The notes below the pieces were generated by a model that had not been told where the DNA came from, did no database searches, and worked only from the letters and a program-made list of their open reading frames with translations. From Microbacteriaceae bacterium (GTDB taxonomy: Bacteria; Actinomycetota; Actinomycetes; Actinomycetales; Microbacteriaceae), in NCBI GenBank assembly GCA_012511645.1, contig JAAZFP010000161.1, forward strand, positions 1 to 5,419: a DNA stretch of 5,419 bases. Direction: 5' to 3'. The position numbers and the translations under genes were made by a program. Each line of letters begins with the position of its first letter. Position 1 is the stretch's first letter. This document shows, piece by piece, positions 1-5,419 of this stretch.

Positions 1-726
1 CCCGAGGGTGTGCTGCGCGGTGAAGCCGGGTTTTGGCAGCACTGGTGGAACCAAATCGACCTGGCAGAAGCCTCAGGCAATGTGCCGCTCACCATGGATA
101 TTGTGGTCGCCGACACCGGCACGTTTGAGGGGCGCCACTGGATCACCGGGTTTGACCCCGAGATCCGTGACTATGTGCTGCGAAAGCGACTGCTGACCGG
201 ACGCGCAATCGTGCCGCCCAGTGCAATCGGTTCACCGGCCGAACCCCTGCTTGAGTTGGGGGTTGATGCAGGGTTCGAGGTGCGCGTGCTGTCGAGTGAC
301 GCACGGTTTGTCATCTACGGCGGAACGACCGCGATCGTGAGTGCCTCGTTGGGTGCACCGGCAGCATCACCGGCCGAGTCACCGGCGGCGCCAGGGTCGA
401 GTGGAGAGCGAGGCCGAACTGCCGAGCGGTCGGCCGAGGCCGTGGATCTGCATCGGGCGGTGCAGGGCCCCGCGATCCTCGCGCAACTCAGCAGCTATTT
501 TGAGTTGCTCTGGCAGCTCGCGGTGCCGCTGCATCACGTTGACAGTGAGACGCGAAGAGTGCTCAGCCTGCTCGCGCATGGACTGACCGATGTGCAGATC
601 GCCGATGAGATGCGCATCTCATTGCGCACGGTGAGTCGGCGCATCGCCGAGGCGATGCAGACCCACGGGGCGAACTCGCGTTTTGAGCTCGGGGTGAAGT
701 TCGCGCTCTCTCGCGACGAGGTATGA
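1..726 (+). CDS. LuxR-type HTH transcriptional regulator, 5' partial
   Basis: This is a DNA-binding regulator whose first part lies left of the window; 241 residues are visible and the frame is open to base 1. The GTG at base 10 is an internal Val codon in my reading, because the frame continues upstream and homologues need an N-terminal domain. Residues about 25-115 resemble the sensor-like middle part of actinobacterial TrmB/LuxR hybrid regulators: a run ending in EVRVLSSDARFVIYGG looks like the phospholipase-D-like fold strand pattern. A Pro/Ala/Ser/Glu linker (about 117-147) follows. The C-terminal LuxR-type helix-turn-helix spans about residues 182-238, with the motif LLAHGLTDVQIADEM, then RTVSRRIAEAM and an RFELG segment, as in that family. 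The effector is unknown. It lies 82 bases before the ATG of the oxygenase gene on the same strand and could regulate it, but that is inference. Family call is fairly sure; the target is not known. Confidence 0.85.
   Translation, partial: PEGVLRGEAGFWQHWWNQIDLAEASGNVPLTMDIVVADTGTFEGRHWITGFDPEIRDYVLRKRLLTGRAIVPPSAIGSPAEPLLELGVDAGFEVRVLSSDARFVIYGGTTAIVSASLGAPAASPAESPAAPGSSGERGRTAERSAEAVDLHRAVQGPAILAQLSSYFELLWQLAVPLHHVDSETRRVLSLLAHGLTDVQIADEMRISLRTVSRRIAEAMQTHGANSRFELGVKFALSRDEV
356..391 (+). repeat. Three 12-bp tandem repeats in the regulator linker
   Basis: The heptamer CACCGGC occurs at 356, 368 and 380, exactly 12 bases apart, and the flanking bases are partly similar. Because 12 is a multiple of three the repeat keeps the frame and encodes a four-residue period of the form [AS]-P-A-[AE] (residues about 119-131 of the visible protein). 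It sits in the flexible linker between the sensor-like part and the helix-turn-helix of the LuxR-type regulator. Copy number could change by slippage without breaking the frame; that is inference. Confidence 0.7.
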
Positions 727-796
727 GCGGCTGCGCTGTGACGGTTCTGCGGTGGCAGAAACGCGCCAACTTTGCGTGGGTGGACGCGGTGCTTGT

Positions 797-802
797 CATC
801 AT
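797..802 (+). promoter_or_regulatory. Weak candidate -10 box for a leaderless oxygenase mRNA
   Basis: CATCAT at 797-802 ends six bases before the ATG at 809, the right distance for transcription to begin at the start codon itself. A TTGCGT at 772-777 could act as -35, but the 19-base spacer is long. The idea is prompted by the absence of any purine-rich Shine-Dalgarno before this ATG. Leaderless mRNAs are common in Actinobacteria. The boxes are poor, so this is only a suggestion. Confidence 0.25.
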
Positions 803-808
803 GCTGTC

Positions 809-1738
809 ATGAGCCACGACACAGCTAAGAACCAGGCAGAAACCGCGGGGATGTTCGCTGAGGACCTCACGGTCCAGAGCATGCGCGACGCGCCAGCGCG
901 GGCAGATGACGGATATTTCGGCCCCGAGAGCGTCACCTGGAAGGTCATCGCGCACCCTGCCGCACTGCAGATTGGGGGTGGCATGGCCGTGCTGCTGCAG
1001 GTGCTCGATCCGGGTGAGATGCGACACCTGAGTCGCACCACCATCGCGATGGAGGGCGGTGAAGCCTCGGCGGCGCGCTTTCGCCGCACGGGCGCCTATC
1101 TCATCACCGTCAACTTCGGCGACAAGGCGCACGCCGACGCGGCGGCCGCGCATGTTGACCGCCTGCATGAGCGCTCGGTCTATACGGATCCTGAGACGGG
1201 GGAGGTGATTCGAGCCAAGAACCCCGAGTGGATGCGTTGGACGCACAACACCTTCGTGTGGGGCGCTCTCACCGCCGCCCTCGCCTATGGTCTTGAGCTC
1301 ACCGAAGCGGAGCAGGATGAGTTCGTTCGAGAGCAACACCGGGCTGCCGACCTGCTGCATGTGCCGGGGCCACTGCCTGAAACGAGGCGCGAGCTTGACG
1401 CGGTGATCGCAGAGAAGGGCGACCTGAACGCGGCGCTGATTGTGCCCGCCGCCGACATCGCGCTGGCGCTGCGCAGTCCGGGTGAGGGTGGCCCGCTGCA
1501 GCGATGGGTGGCGCGCAACGTGCAGTACGGCATGCTCGCGCTGATGCCGCAGTGGGCGCTCAGACTCTATGGCATCGACGGGCTGAATGACCGTCGCATC
1601 CGGGCGGGCAAGCGATGGATGGGGCTGTTCATGAAGCTTGCCGAACGCAATCGCAGCATGGACCGGCTCAACGAGGATTCGCTCGCCGAGGCGACGGTGC
1701 ACCCCTATCAGCGGGTGCGCACCGCGCGCGGTCGCTGA
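809..1738 (+). CDS. DUF2236 / MpaB-family oxygenase-like protein
   Basis: Cytoplasmic protein of 309 residues in the family that holds the rubber oxygenase Lcp and fungal MpaB (ER-bound oxygenase MpaB/Lcp catalytic domain, DUF2236). Characterised members bind heme b and cleave C=C bonds oxidatively; the substrate of this bacterial branch is unknown. Family signs are YFGPESVTWKV near residues 36-46, a small-residue helix GGGMAVLLQVLDPGEM (56-71), an Arg-x-x-Arg-Thr element (R90 to T94) resembling the Arg/Lys/Thr cluster of Lcp, RLHERSVY with H120, and WMRWTHNTFVW with H146. H120, H146 and H177 are the natural heme-ligand candidates. No signal peptide or clear transmembrane segment is seen, unlike secreted Lcp. 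The frame is open back to a GTG at 752 (328 residues), but the extra 19 residues look unlike the family and no ribosome site precedes either start. I prefer ATG 809. The M20 gene follows after 70 bases. Confidence 0.82.
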   Translation: MSHDTAKNQAETAGMFAEDLTVQSMRDAPARADDGYFGPESVTWKVIAHPAALQIGGGMAVLLQVLDPGEMRHLSRTTIAMEGGEASAARFRRTGAYLITVNFGDKAHADAAAAHVDRLHERSVYTDPETGEVIRAKNPEWMRWTHNTFVWGALTAALAYGLELTEAEQDEFVREQHRAADLLHVPGPLPETRRELDAVIAEKGDLNAALIVPAADIALALRSPGEGGPLQRWVARNVQYGMLALMPQWALRLYGIDGLNDRRIRAGKRWMGLFMKLAERNRSMDRLNEDSLAEATVHPYQRVRTARGR

Positions 1739-1750
1739 GCCTGGCGAGAG

Positions 1751-1756
1751 TAGGCT
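1751..1756 (+). promoter_or_regulatory. Candidate -10 box (TAGGCT) before the M20 gene
   Basis: TAGGCT fits the actinobacterial -10 pattern TAnnnT and lies 13 bases after the oxygenase stop codon. It would start transcription near 1763, giving a leader of about 45 bases that contains the GGAGGT ribosome site. No good -35 hexamer is visible 16-19 bases upstream, where the sequence is GC-rich and still inside the oxygenase gene. If real, the M20 gene can be expressed separately from the two genes before it. Confidence 0.35.
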
Positions 1757-1793
1757 GTTGGCAAGCCCAGACGGGCCCGACAGCTGAGCGAGC

Positions 1794-1799
1794 GGAGGT
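1794..1799 (+). promoter_or_regulatory. Shine-Dalgarno fixing the GTG start of the M20 gene
   Basis: GGAGGT at 1794-1799 is followed by nine bases and then GTG at 1809. It is the strongest ribosome site on the + strand of the window and decides the non-ATG start; the conserved N-terminal helix of the family begins a few residues after it. Confidence 0.75.
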
Positions 1800-1808
1800 G
1801 GCGACGGA

Positions 1809-3146
1809 GTGCACACCTGCGACGACACCGTGGAACTGCTTCGCGACCTCGTGCGTGCCGCCTGCGTAAACGATGGCACACCCACCTCTGGTCAAGAGGT
1901 GCGCGGGGTGCGCGTGCTGCAGCGGTTTCTCGCCGACGCGGTCAGTGCCGGCACGCTTGAGACTCAGGTGTTTGAGTCTGCGCCGGGTCGCGCCTCACTC
2001 GTTGCCCGCGTGCGCGGCACGGATCCTGACGCGCCGGCCCTCGGCCTACTCGGCCACCTTGATGTGGTGCCGGTGAGCCCCGAACGATGGGCGCGTGACC
2101 CATTCGGGGCCGATCTCATCGATGGTGAGGTGTGGGGTCGTGGCACGGTCGACATGCTCTACCTGACCGCGGCATTTGCGGCGGTTGTTCGCGAGGTCGC
2201 GCTCGCACCTGAGCGGCCGCGCGGTGATCTCGTGCTGCTCGCGGTTGCCGACGAAGAGGCTGGCGGCGACTACGGTGTGACCTGGTTGCTGCGCGAGCAC
2301 CCGGATGCGGTGCGGGTGACCGAGGTGCTGAGCGAGACGGGCGGCATGCGCTTTGGCGAGCACGTCGCGATCGACATCTCCGAGAAGGGCTCGGCCGGTC
2401 GACGCCTCGTGGTGCACGGACCCCCGGGGCACGCGTCGATTCCTTACGGTTCAGAGAGTGCCGCGGTCACCGTCGGTCATGTGCTGCAGCGGCTCGCACA
2501 GGTTGAGCCAGCAATTGAGCTGGGCGAACTCTGGGCGCCGTTTATCGAGGCTCGCATCAGTGACCCGGATCTGGCCGGGCGCCTGCTCGACCCGGTGCGC
2601 ATCGATGCGCTCTTGCCTGAGCTCGGTAGCATCGCAGGCTACGCGCACGCGGTGTCGCGCGTGACGATCGCGCCGACGGTGCTGCGGTCGGGGCAGGCCC
2701 ACAACGTGATTCCGGCAGAGGCCACAATCGACCTTGACATTCGCACGTTGCCCGGCACCACGGACGAGCAGGTGGACGCGTTGCTCGCGCAGGTGTTAGG
2801 AGACCTCGCCGACACGGTCGAGGTGCACCACTTGCACGGGTGGGCGGCAACTGAGTCGCCCGCGGACGCGCCCCTGTTTCACGCGGTGTGCGAGGCGATC
2901 ACCGCCACGGATGGCTCACCGGTGGTGCCGGTGATGGCGGCTGGAGGCTCAGACGCCAGGCAGTTTCGCGAGCTCGGCGTGCCCGCGTATGGCTTTGGCC
3001 TGCTGTCTCGTGCGTGGAGCTATGAGCGCTACCGTGAGCGCATTCACGCCCATAATGAGCGCATTGATGTCGAGTCGGTTGACCTCACGATGCGGGCGCT
3101 GCGGCGGGTGGTTGCGCAGCGAGTCGGCGCCGAACCGCTGGGCTGA
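1809..3146 (+). CDS. M20/M25/M40-family metallopeptidase (ArgE/DapE/ACY1/CPG2 type)
   Basis: Predicted cytoplasmic zinc-dependent amidohydrolase or peptidase of 445 residues, a usual size for this family; no signal peptide. The two-metal site looks complete: GHLDVVP (H83, D85), GRGTVDM (bridging D115), ADEEAGG (general base E149, metal ligand E150), SETGG (E176), and the C-terminal IHAHNERI (H413). The lid/dimerisation domain starts near residue 191 and carries GPPGHASIP (H208) and NVIPAEA (299-305), followed by DIRTLPG where the catalytic domain resumes. GGSDARQF (379-386) is also typical. The overall pattern resembles the actinobacterial M20 proteins often labelled DapE-like or ACY1-like, such as mycobacterial Rv2141c, but family resemblance does not fix the substrate; a dipeptide, acyl-amino acid or carbamoyl compound are all possible. 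I would not call it dapE or argE. It starts 70 bases after the oxygenase gene and converges with the carboxypeptidase gene downstream. Confidence 0.93.
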   Translation: MHTCDDTVELLRDLVRAACVNDGTPTSGQEVRGVRVLQRFLADAVSAGTLETQVFESAPGRASLVARVRGTDPDAPALGLLGHLDVVPVSPERWARDPFGADLIDGEVWGRGTVDMLYLTAAFAAVVREVALAPERPRGDLVLLAVADEEAGGDYGVTWLLREHPDAVRVTEVLSETGGMRFGEHVAIDISEKGSAGRRLVVHGPPGHASIPYGSESAAVTVGHVLQRLAQVEPAIELGELWAPFIEARISDPDLAGRLLDPVRIDALLPELGSIAGYAHAVSRVTIAPTVLRSGQAHNVIPAEATIDLDIRTLPGTTDEQVDALLAQVLGDLADTVEVHHLHGWAATESPADAPLFHAVCEAITATDGSPVVPVMAAGGSDARQFRELGVPAYGFGLLSRAWSYERYRERIHAHNERIDVESVDLTMRALRRVVAQRVGAEPLG

Positions 3147-3170
3147 GCCACCGGGGCGGCCCGAGCCACC
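3145..3170 (+). repeat. GAGCCACC direct repeat at the convergent junction
   Basis: The octamer GAGCCACC occurs at 3145-3152, overlapping the M20 stop codon, and again at 3163-3170. The copies are separated by ten GC-rich bases that can pair as CGGG/CCCG. It is short and may be chance in DNA of this composition. Confidence 0.3.
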
Positions 3171-3225
3171 TGAGCGAGCACGGTGCGGCGCAGCAACCTG
3201 GGCGCGTGCTGCAGCGAGCCGAGCG
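3147..3225. other. Convergent intergenic spacer with weak hairpin, no clear terminator
   Basis: This spacer of about 79 bases lies between the stop codons of the M20 gene (+) and the carboxypeptidase gene (-). GCAGCA at 3190-3195 can pair with TGCTGC at 3207-3212 around an 11-base loop, a stem readable from either strand. Neither strand has a T run after a stem, so a classic intrinsic terminator is not seen. A place for bidirectional termination is expected from the layout, but the mechanism is not shown by sequence. Confidence 0.4.
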
Positions 3226-4611
3226 TCACCAGCCGAAGAGCAGAGCGGGGTTCGTGAGTCGCCACCACAGGTCTGGCTCGTTGAGAGCCGAAGCGGTGAC
3301 AATGGGCTGAGTCAGATCGCCGGCCGGTCCACTGATTGTTGAGGTGCCGACGGGGGTGCCCGCGGCGGCCGCAGTTGCGGCATCGCTGTCACTCGCGGTC
3401 TCGCGCCGCTCGGCAAGCGCATCAGCGCTCAGCGAGCCGGGGGTGAGCTCGAGGGATCGGCTCACGCGGTCACCCGGCACGAGCGTCAGCTCAGCGGGCT
3501 CTGCGAGGATCAGTGGCACCGTCTCACCGAGCCAGGTGGTGACCGAGCCCACACGCTCATTGGCCTCACCGATCGTGATGGTCTCGCGTGCTGTGGTGAG
3601 TGCCGCGAGCGCCTCACGGGTATTGCCTGAGCGATCGTCACCGTTGGTGCGCCCATTGGTGACCGCGATGGCGGTGAGTTCGCGGTCATCGAGCGCCACC
3701 AGCTGCGCCGCCGACAGGCTGTACCCGTCGGGAAACGTGGTGCCGGTCTTGACCCCGATGATGCCGGGCTCACCGAGCAACCGGTTGGTCGTTTCGACGA
3801 GGCCGATGCCCGGGATCTCGGCGCTTGCCTCAGCGACAATCTCGGCCACGATCGGCTCTTCGAGGGCGAGCCTGGTGAGTCGCTCGAGATCGCGCGGTGT
3901 CGCGACGTTGTCATCGCTCATGCCGCTGGGGTCCACAATGTGCACAGAGTCGAGACCGTGCCTCGCCAGCCAATCGCGGGCCGCAGCAAGAAACGCGTCT
4001 TCGTCGCCAAAGACCATACGCGCGTAGCTGTCTGCGTAGTTATTGGCAGACGGAATGAGAATCAACTGCAACAGCTGACGAGTTGTGAGCGTCTGCCCGA
4101 CGGGCACGGTGACACCGGAACCATTGTCAGCCCACGTCTCGACGAGCAGGGTCTCGTCAGCGCTCGTGAGCGTGTAGTCGGGCCCGTCTTCACCGGCCGC
4201 CACCGGGGCCGCTTCAAGCCCTGTGAGTACGGTGACGAGTTTCGTCAGGCTTGCGATCTTCTGGGGCTGGTCGATGTTAGTCCACACAGTGTCGTCGTGC
4301 AACCACCCGACGGCGGTTGGCAGCGCCTGCGCATCAACGGCGGCCTGAGCGGCGGTGACATCGGCGAGAATCTCGCTCGTTGGTTCGACCGTGAGCACGG
4401 GCTGCAGGTTTGGCAGTGGTGCGCTCGCCGCAGTTGCGGTGTAGACGCCCAGGGCGACGAGCAGCAGCACAACTGGGGTGCTGATGAGCGTGATGGTGAG
4501 GCGGCGACGCCGTCTCGGGCTCATTCGTGTTCGGCCTGTATGAGCGGGTGCGTGAGGTTGAGGCGCGTTTGTGCCGTATGTTGTGTGCTCGCGAGCTCCA
4601 ACTCCCGCCAT
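3226..4611 (-). CDS. D-alanyl-D-alanine carboxypeptidase (peptidase S11, PBP5-like)
   Basis: Low-molecular-weight penicillin-binding protein of 461 residues that removes the terminal D-Ala from peptidoglycan stem pentapeptides outside the membrane. All three active-site motifs are present: SLTK in IASLTKLVT (S121 nucleophile, K124), SAN in IPSANNYADSYAR (S188-N190) and KTG in GVKTGTT (288-290). The N-terminus has a cytoplasmic leader, a run of five arginines (33-37) and a hydrophobic segment (about 38-64) ending ATAASAP, which fits either a cleaved signal peptide or a single membrane anchor. After the catalytic domain comes a beta-rich region, an Ala/Ser/Thr linker (about 405-430) and an aromatic tail DLWWRLTNPALLFGW. 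The frame is open to 4737, but that would overlap the iclR-type gene; a promoter at 4643-4672 and a ribosome site at 4616-4624 favour ATG 4611. An inner ATG at 4524 just before the arginines lacks a ribosome site. Family certain, exact symbol not assigned. Confidence 0.95.
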   Translation of the reverse strand: MAGVGAREHTTYGTNAPQPHAPAHTGRTRMSPRRRRRLTITLISTPVVLLLVALGVYTATAASAPLPNLQPVLTVEPTSEILADVTAAQAAVDAQALPTAVGWLHDDTVWTNIDQPQKIASLTKLVTVLTGLEAAPVAAGEDGPDYTLTSADETLLVETWADNGSGVTVPVGQTLTTRQLLQLILIPSANNYADSYARMVFGDEDAFLAAARDWLARHGLDSVHIVDPSGMSDDNVATPRDLERLTRLALEEPIVAEIVAEASAEIPGIGLVETTNRLLGEPGIIGVKTGTTFPDGYSLSAAQLVALDDRELTAIAVTNGRTNGDDRSGNTREALAALTTARETITIGEANERVGSVTTWLGETVPLILAEPAELTLVPGDRVSRSLELTPGSLSADALAERRETASDSDAATAAAAGTPVGTSTISGPAGDLTQPIVTASALNEPDLWWRLTNPALLFGW

Positions 4612-4615
4612 GTGA

Positions 4616-4624
4616 CACCTTTCC
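4616..4624 (-). promoter_or_regulatory. Shine-Dalgarno fixing the carboxypeptidase start
   Basis: On the - strand GGAAAGGTG lies six bases (counting from the second GG) before the ATG at 4611. None of the other in-frame starts, upstream at 4737 or downstream at 4524, has a comparable site. It therefore decides the start of the D,D-carboxypeptidase. Confidence 0.65.
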
Positions 4625-4642
4625 GCCTGTTCTCCACCACAC

Positions 4643-4672
4643 AGTGTATGGCCGAGTGGGGGGTTCACGTCA
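4643..4672 (-). promoter_or_regulatory. Probable promoter of the carboxypeptidase gene
   Basis: Read on the - strand, CTGACG (4672-4667) and TACACT (4648-4643) match sigma-70/SigA-type -35 and -10 boxes with an 18-base spacer. Transcription would begin near 4636, leaving about 25 bases of leader that include the ribosome site and place ATG 4611 as the first start. The -35 box overlaps the TGA stop of the upstream IclR-family gene, so the carboxypeptidase gene can be transcribed on its own, with read-through from the regulator also possible. Confidence 0.6.
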
Positions 4673-5419
4673 GTGGATCGGGGCCGTCTGATGGCGCTCA
4701 CCCGCAAGCGCCTGGGTGAGTCGATGGGCATGCTCAAGCAGCAGGCGCCCCATCTCGGGTCGGCGCTCAGCAGTGAAGCGAGGCTCGATGCCGGTGAGGC
4801 TCAGTGCCCACGCGGGTGATCCTGAGCGATCAAACACGGCGGCACCCATGCCCCAGCTGCCCTCGACGACGAGACCGGGATTGACCGCATAACCGCGATC
4901 ACGAGTTTCTGCGATGCGGCCGCGCAGCGCATCGGGGCGGTGCGCGGCCCCGTGCTCGGCCTCGAGTGAGGCGTGCGCGAGATAGCGCTCCCGCTGCTCT
5001 GTCGGTAGAAACGACAGCATGACGAGGCCAGCCGAGGCCACACCAAGGGGAAACCGCTTGCCCTCGTAGAGCACGAACGATCGGATCGGAAAGCTCCCAT
5101 CCTCTCGCAGCAGGCACACCGATTCGTTGCCACGCTTCGCGGAAAGAAATGCGCTCTCACCGGTCGCCTCGGCAAGCGCTGCGACGTGGGGCCGGGCGAG
5201 CTCGCTGATGTCATATCGTTCGGCGGCGACGGCGCCGAGCAGGTACAGCTCTGGCCCAAGCAGCCAATCTCCCGAACGCTGGTCACGATCGACAAACCCC
5301 TGTGCTGCCAGCGACGAGAGCAACCGGTGAGCGGTGGGGCGTGAGAGGCTGGCCGCTCGAGCAAGGTCACTGGTGCCCGCGCCCTCGGGCATCGCCGTGC
5401 TCAGCGCTCGCAGCAGGCC
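4670..5419 (-). CDS. IclR-family transcriptional regulator, 5' partial
   Basis: DNA-binding regulator with the usual IclR two-domain layout; 249 residues are visible and the start lies beyond the right edge. The frame stays open upstream of the ATG at 5392 and reads GLLRALSTA, which is the first helix of the IclR winged-helix domain, so that ATG is internal. The helix-turn-helix is about residues 16-37 (TSDLARAASLSRPTAHRLLSS), followed by the wing GFVDRD. The effector-binding domain runs from about 60 to 240 and includes LGPELYLLG, ARPHVAALAEATGESAFLS, GKRFPLGVASAG and RDRGYAVNPGLVVEGSWGMGAAVFD, all in family order. IclR proteins bind small carboxylic or aromatic metabolites and usually control a neighbouring catabolic operon. 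Here the likely target is the unseen gene to the right rather than the carboxypeptidase 58 bases downstream, though that is inference. Effector unknown. Confidence 0.93.
   Translation of the reverse strand, partial: GLLRALSTAMPEGAGTSDLARAASLSRPTAHRLLSSLAAQGFVDRDQRSGDWLLGPELYLLGAVAAERYDISELARPHVAALAEATGESAFLSAKRGNESVCLLREDGSFPIRSFVLYEGKRFPLGVASAGLVMLSFLPTEQRERYLAHASLEAEHGAAHRPDALRGRIAETRDRGYAVNPGLVVEGSWGMGAAVFDRSGSPAWALSLTGIEPRFTAERRPEMGRLLLEHAHRLTQALAGERHQTAPIH

Noticed and set aside
10..12. GTG at base 10 as the true start of the LuxR-type regulator
   Set aside because: The frame is open to the window edge and the family needs an N-terminal domain, so the gene is cut rather than starting here.
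801..812. Tiny ATG-CTG-TCA-TGA frame overlapping the oxygenase start in ATGA fashion
   Set aside because: It is only three codons long with no ribosome site; chance is the simpler explanation, although a translated leader cannot be excluded.
563..1885. A 440-codon open frame on the - strand across the regulator, oxygenase and M20 starts
   Set aside because: It is antisense to three well-supported genes. Its translation is rich in Arg, His, Ser and Pro with no family motif, the usual shadow pattern in GC-rich coding DNA.
3190..3212. GCAGCA/TGCTGC hairpin as an intrinsic terminator
   Set aside because: The stem is only six pairs with an 11-base loop and no T run on either strand.
3344..4027. 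A 227-codon + strand frame inside the carboxypeptidase gene
   Set aside because: It is antisense to the region with the SAN and KTG motifs, has Ser/Ala/Arg-rich low-complexity translation, and no ribosome site.
3940..4719. A 259-codon + strand frame across the carboxypeptidase N-terminus
   Set aside because: It is antisense to a gene with catalytic motifs and a signal segment, and no recognisable domain appears in its translation.
5390..5392. ATG at 5392 (- strand) as the true start of the IclR-type regulator
   Set aside because: The nine codons before it encode the first helix of the IclR DNA-binding domain, so the real start is outside the window.

Overview
The window is GC-rich and tightly coding on both strands. 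All five stop codons are TGA, one supported start is GTG, and the protein families are typical of high-GC Gram-positive bacteria. Taken together this suggests an actinobacterial chromosome. A Microbacteriaceae-like genus is my best guess, from the style of the D,D-carboxypeptidase and the TrmB/LuxR-type regulator, but no marker gene here proves it. There is no sign of an insertion sequence, tRNA, rRNA, CRISPR array or prophage.

Left half, + strand: the window opens inside a LuxR-type helix-turn-helix regulator (5' end missing). Next comes a heme-oxygenase-like DUF2236/MpaB-family protein, then an M20-family metallopeptidase with a full set of metal-site residues. The three genes run in the same direction with gaps of about 70-80 bases. 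Each of the last two could have its own promoter, so an operon is not certain.

Right half, - strand: reading leftwards from the right edge, an IclR-family regulator (5' end missing) is followed after 58 bases by a D-alanyl-D-alanine carboxypeptidase (peptidase S11, PBP5-like). A well-formed promoter and Shine-Dalgarno in that gap set the carboxypeptidase start at 4611, well inside the longest possible reading frame. The M20 and carboxypeptidase genes converge across about 79 bases that hold only weak hairpins and a short direct repeat.

No obvious shared pathway links the genes. The carboxypeptidase trims peptidoglycan stem peptides outside the membrane. The M20 enzyme hydrolyses an unknown amide or peptide in the cytoplasm. 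The oxygenase substrate is unknown. The two regulators probably answer to small-molecule or metabolic signals, and their targets may lie outside the window. No stretch over 300 bases lacks a gene. I found no convincing new multi-gene system. The most distinctive details are a 12-bp tandem repeat in the LuxR-type linker, the revised carboxypeptidase start with its promoter overlapping the iclR-type stop codon, and a possibly leaderless oxygenase gene.
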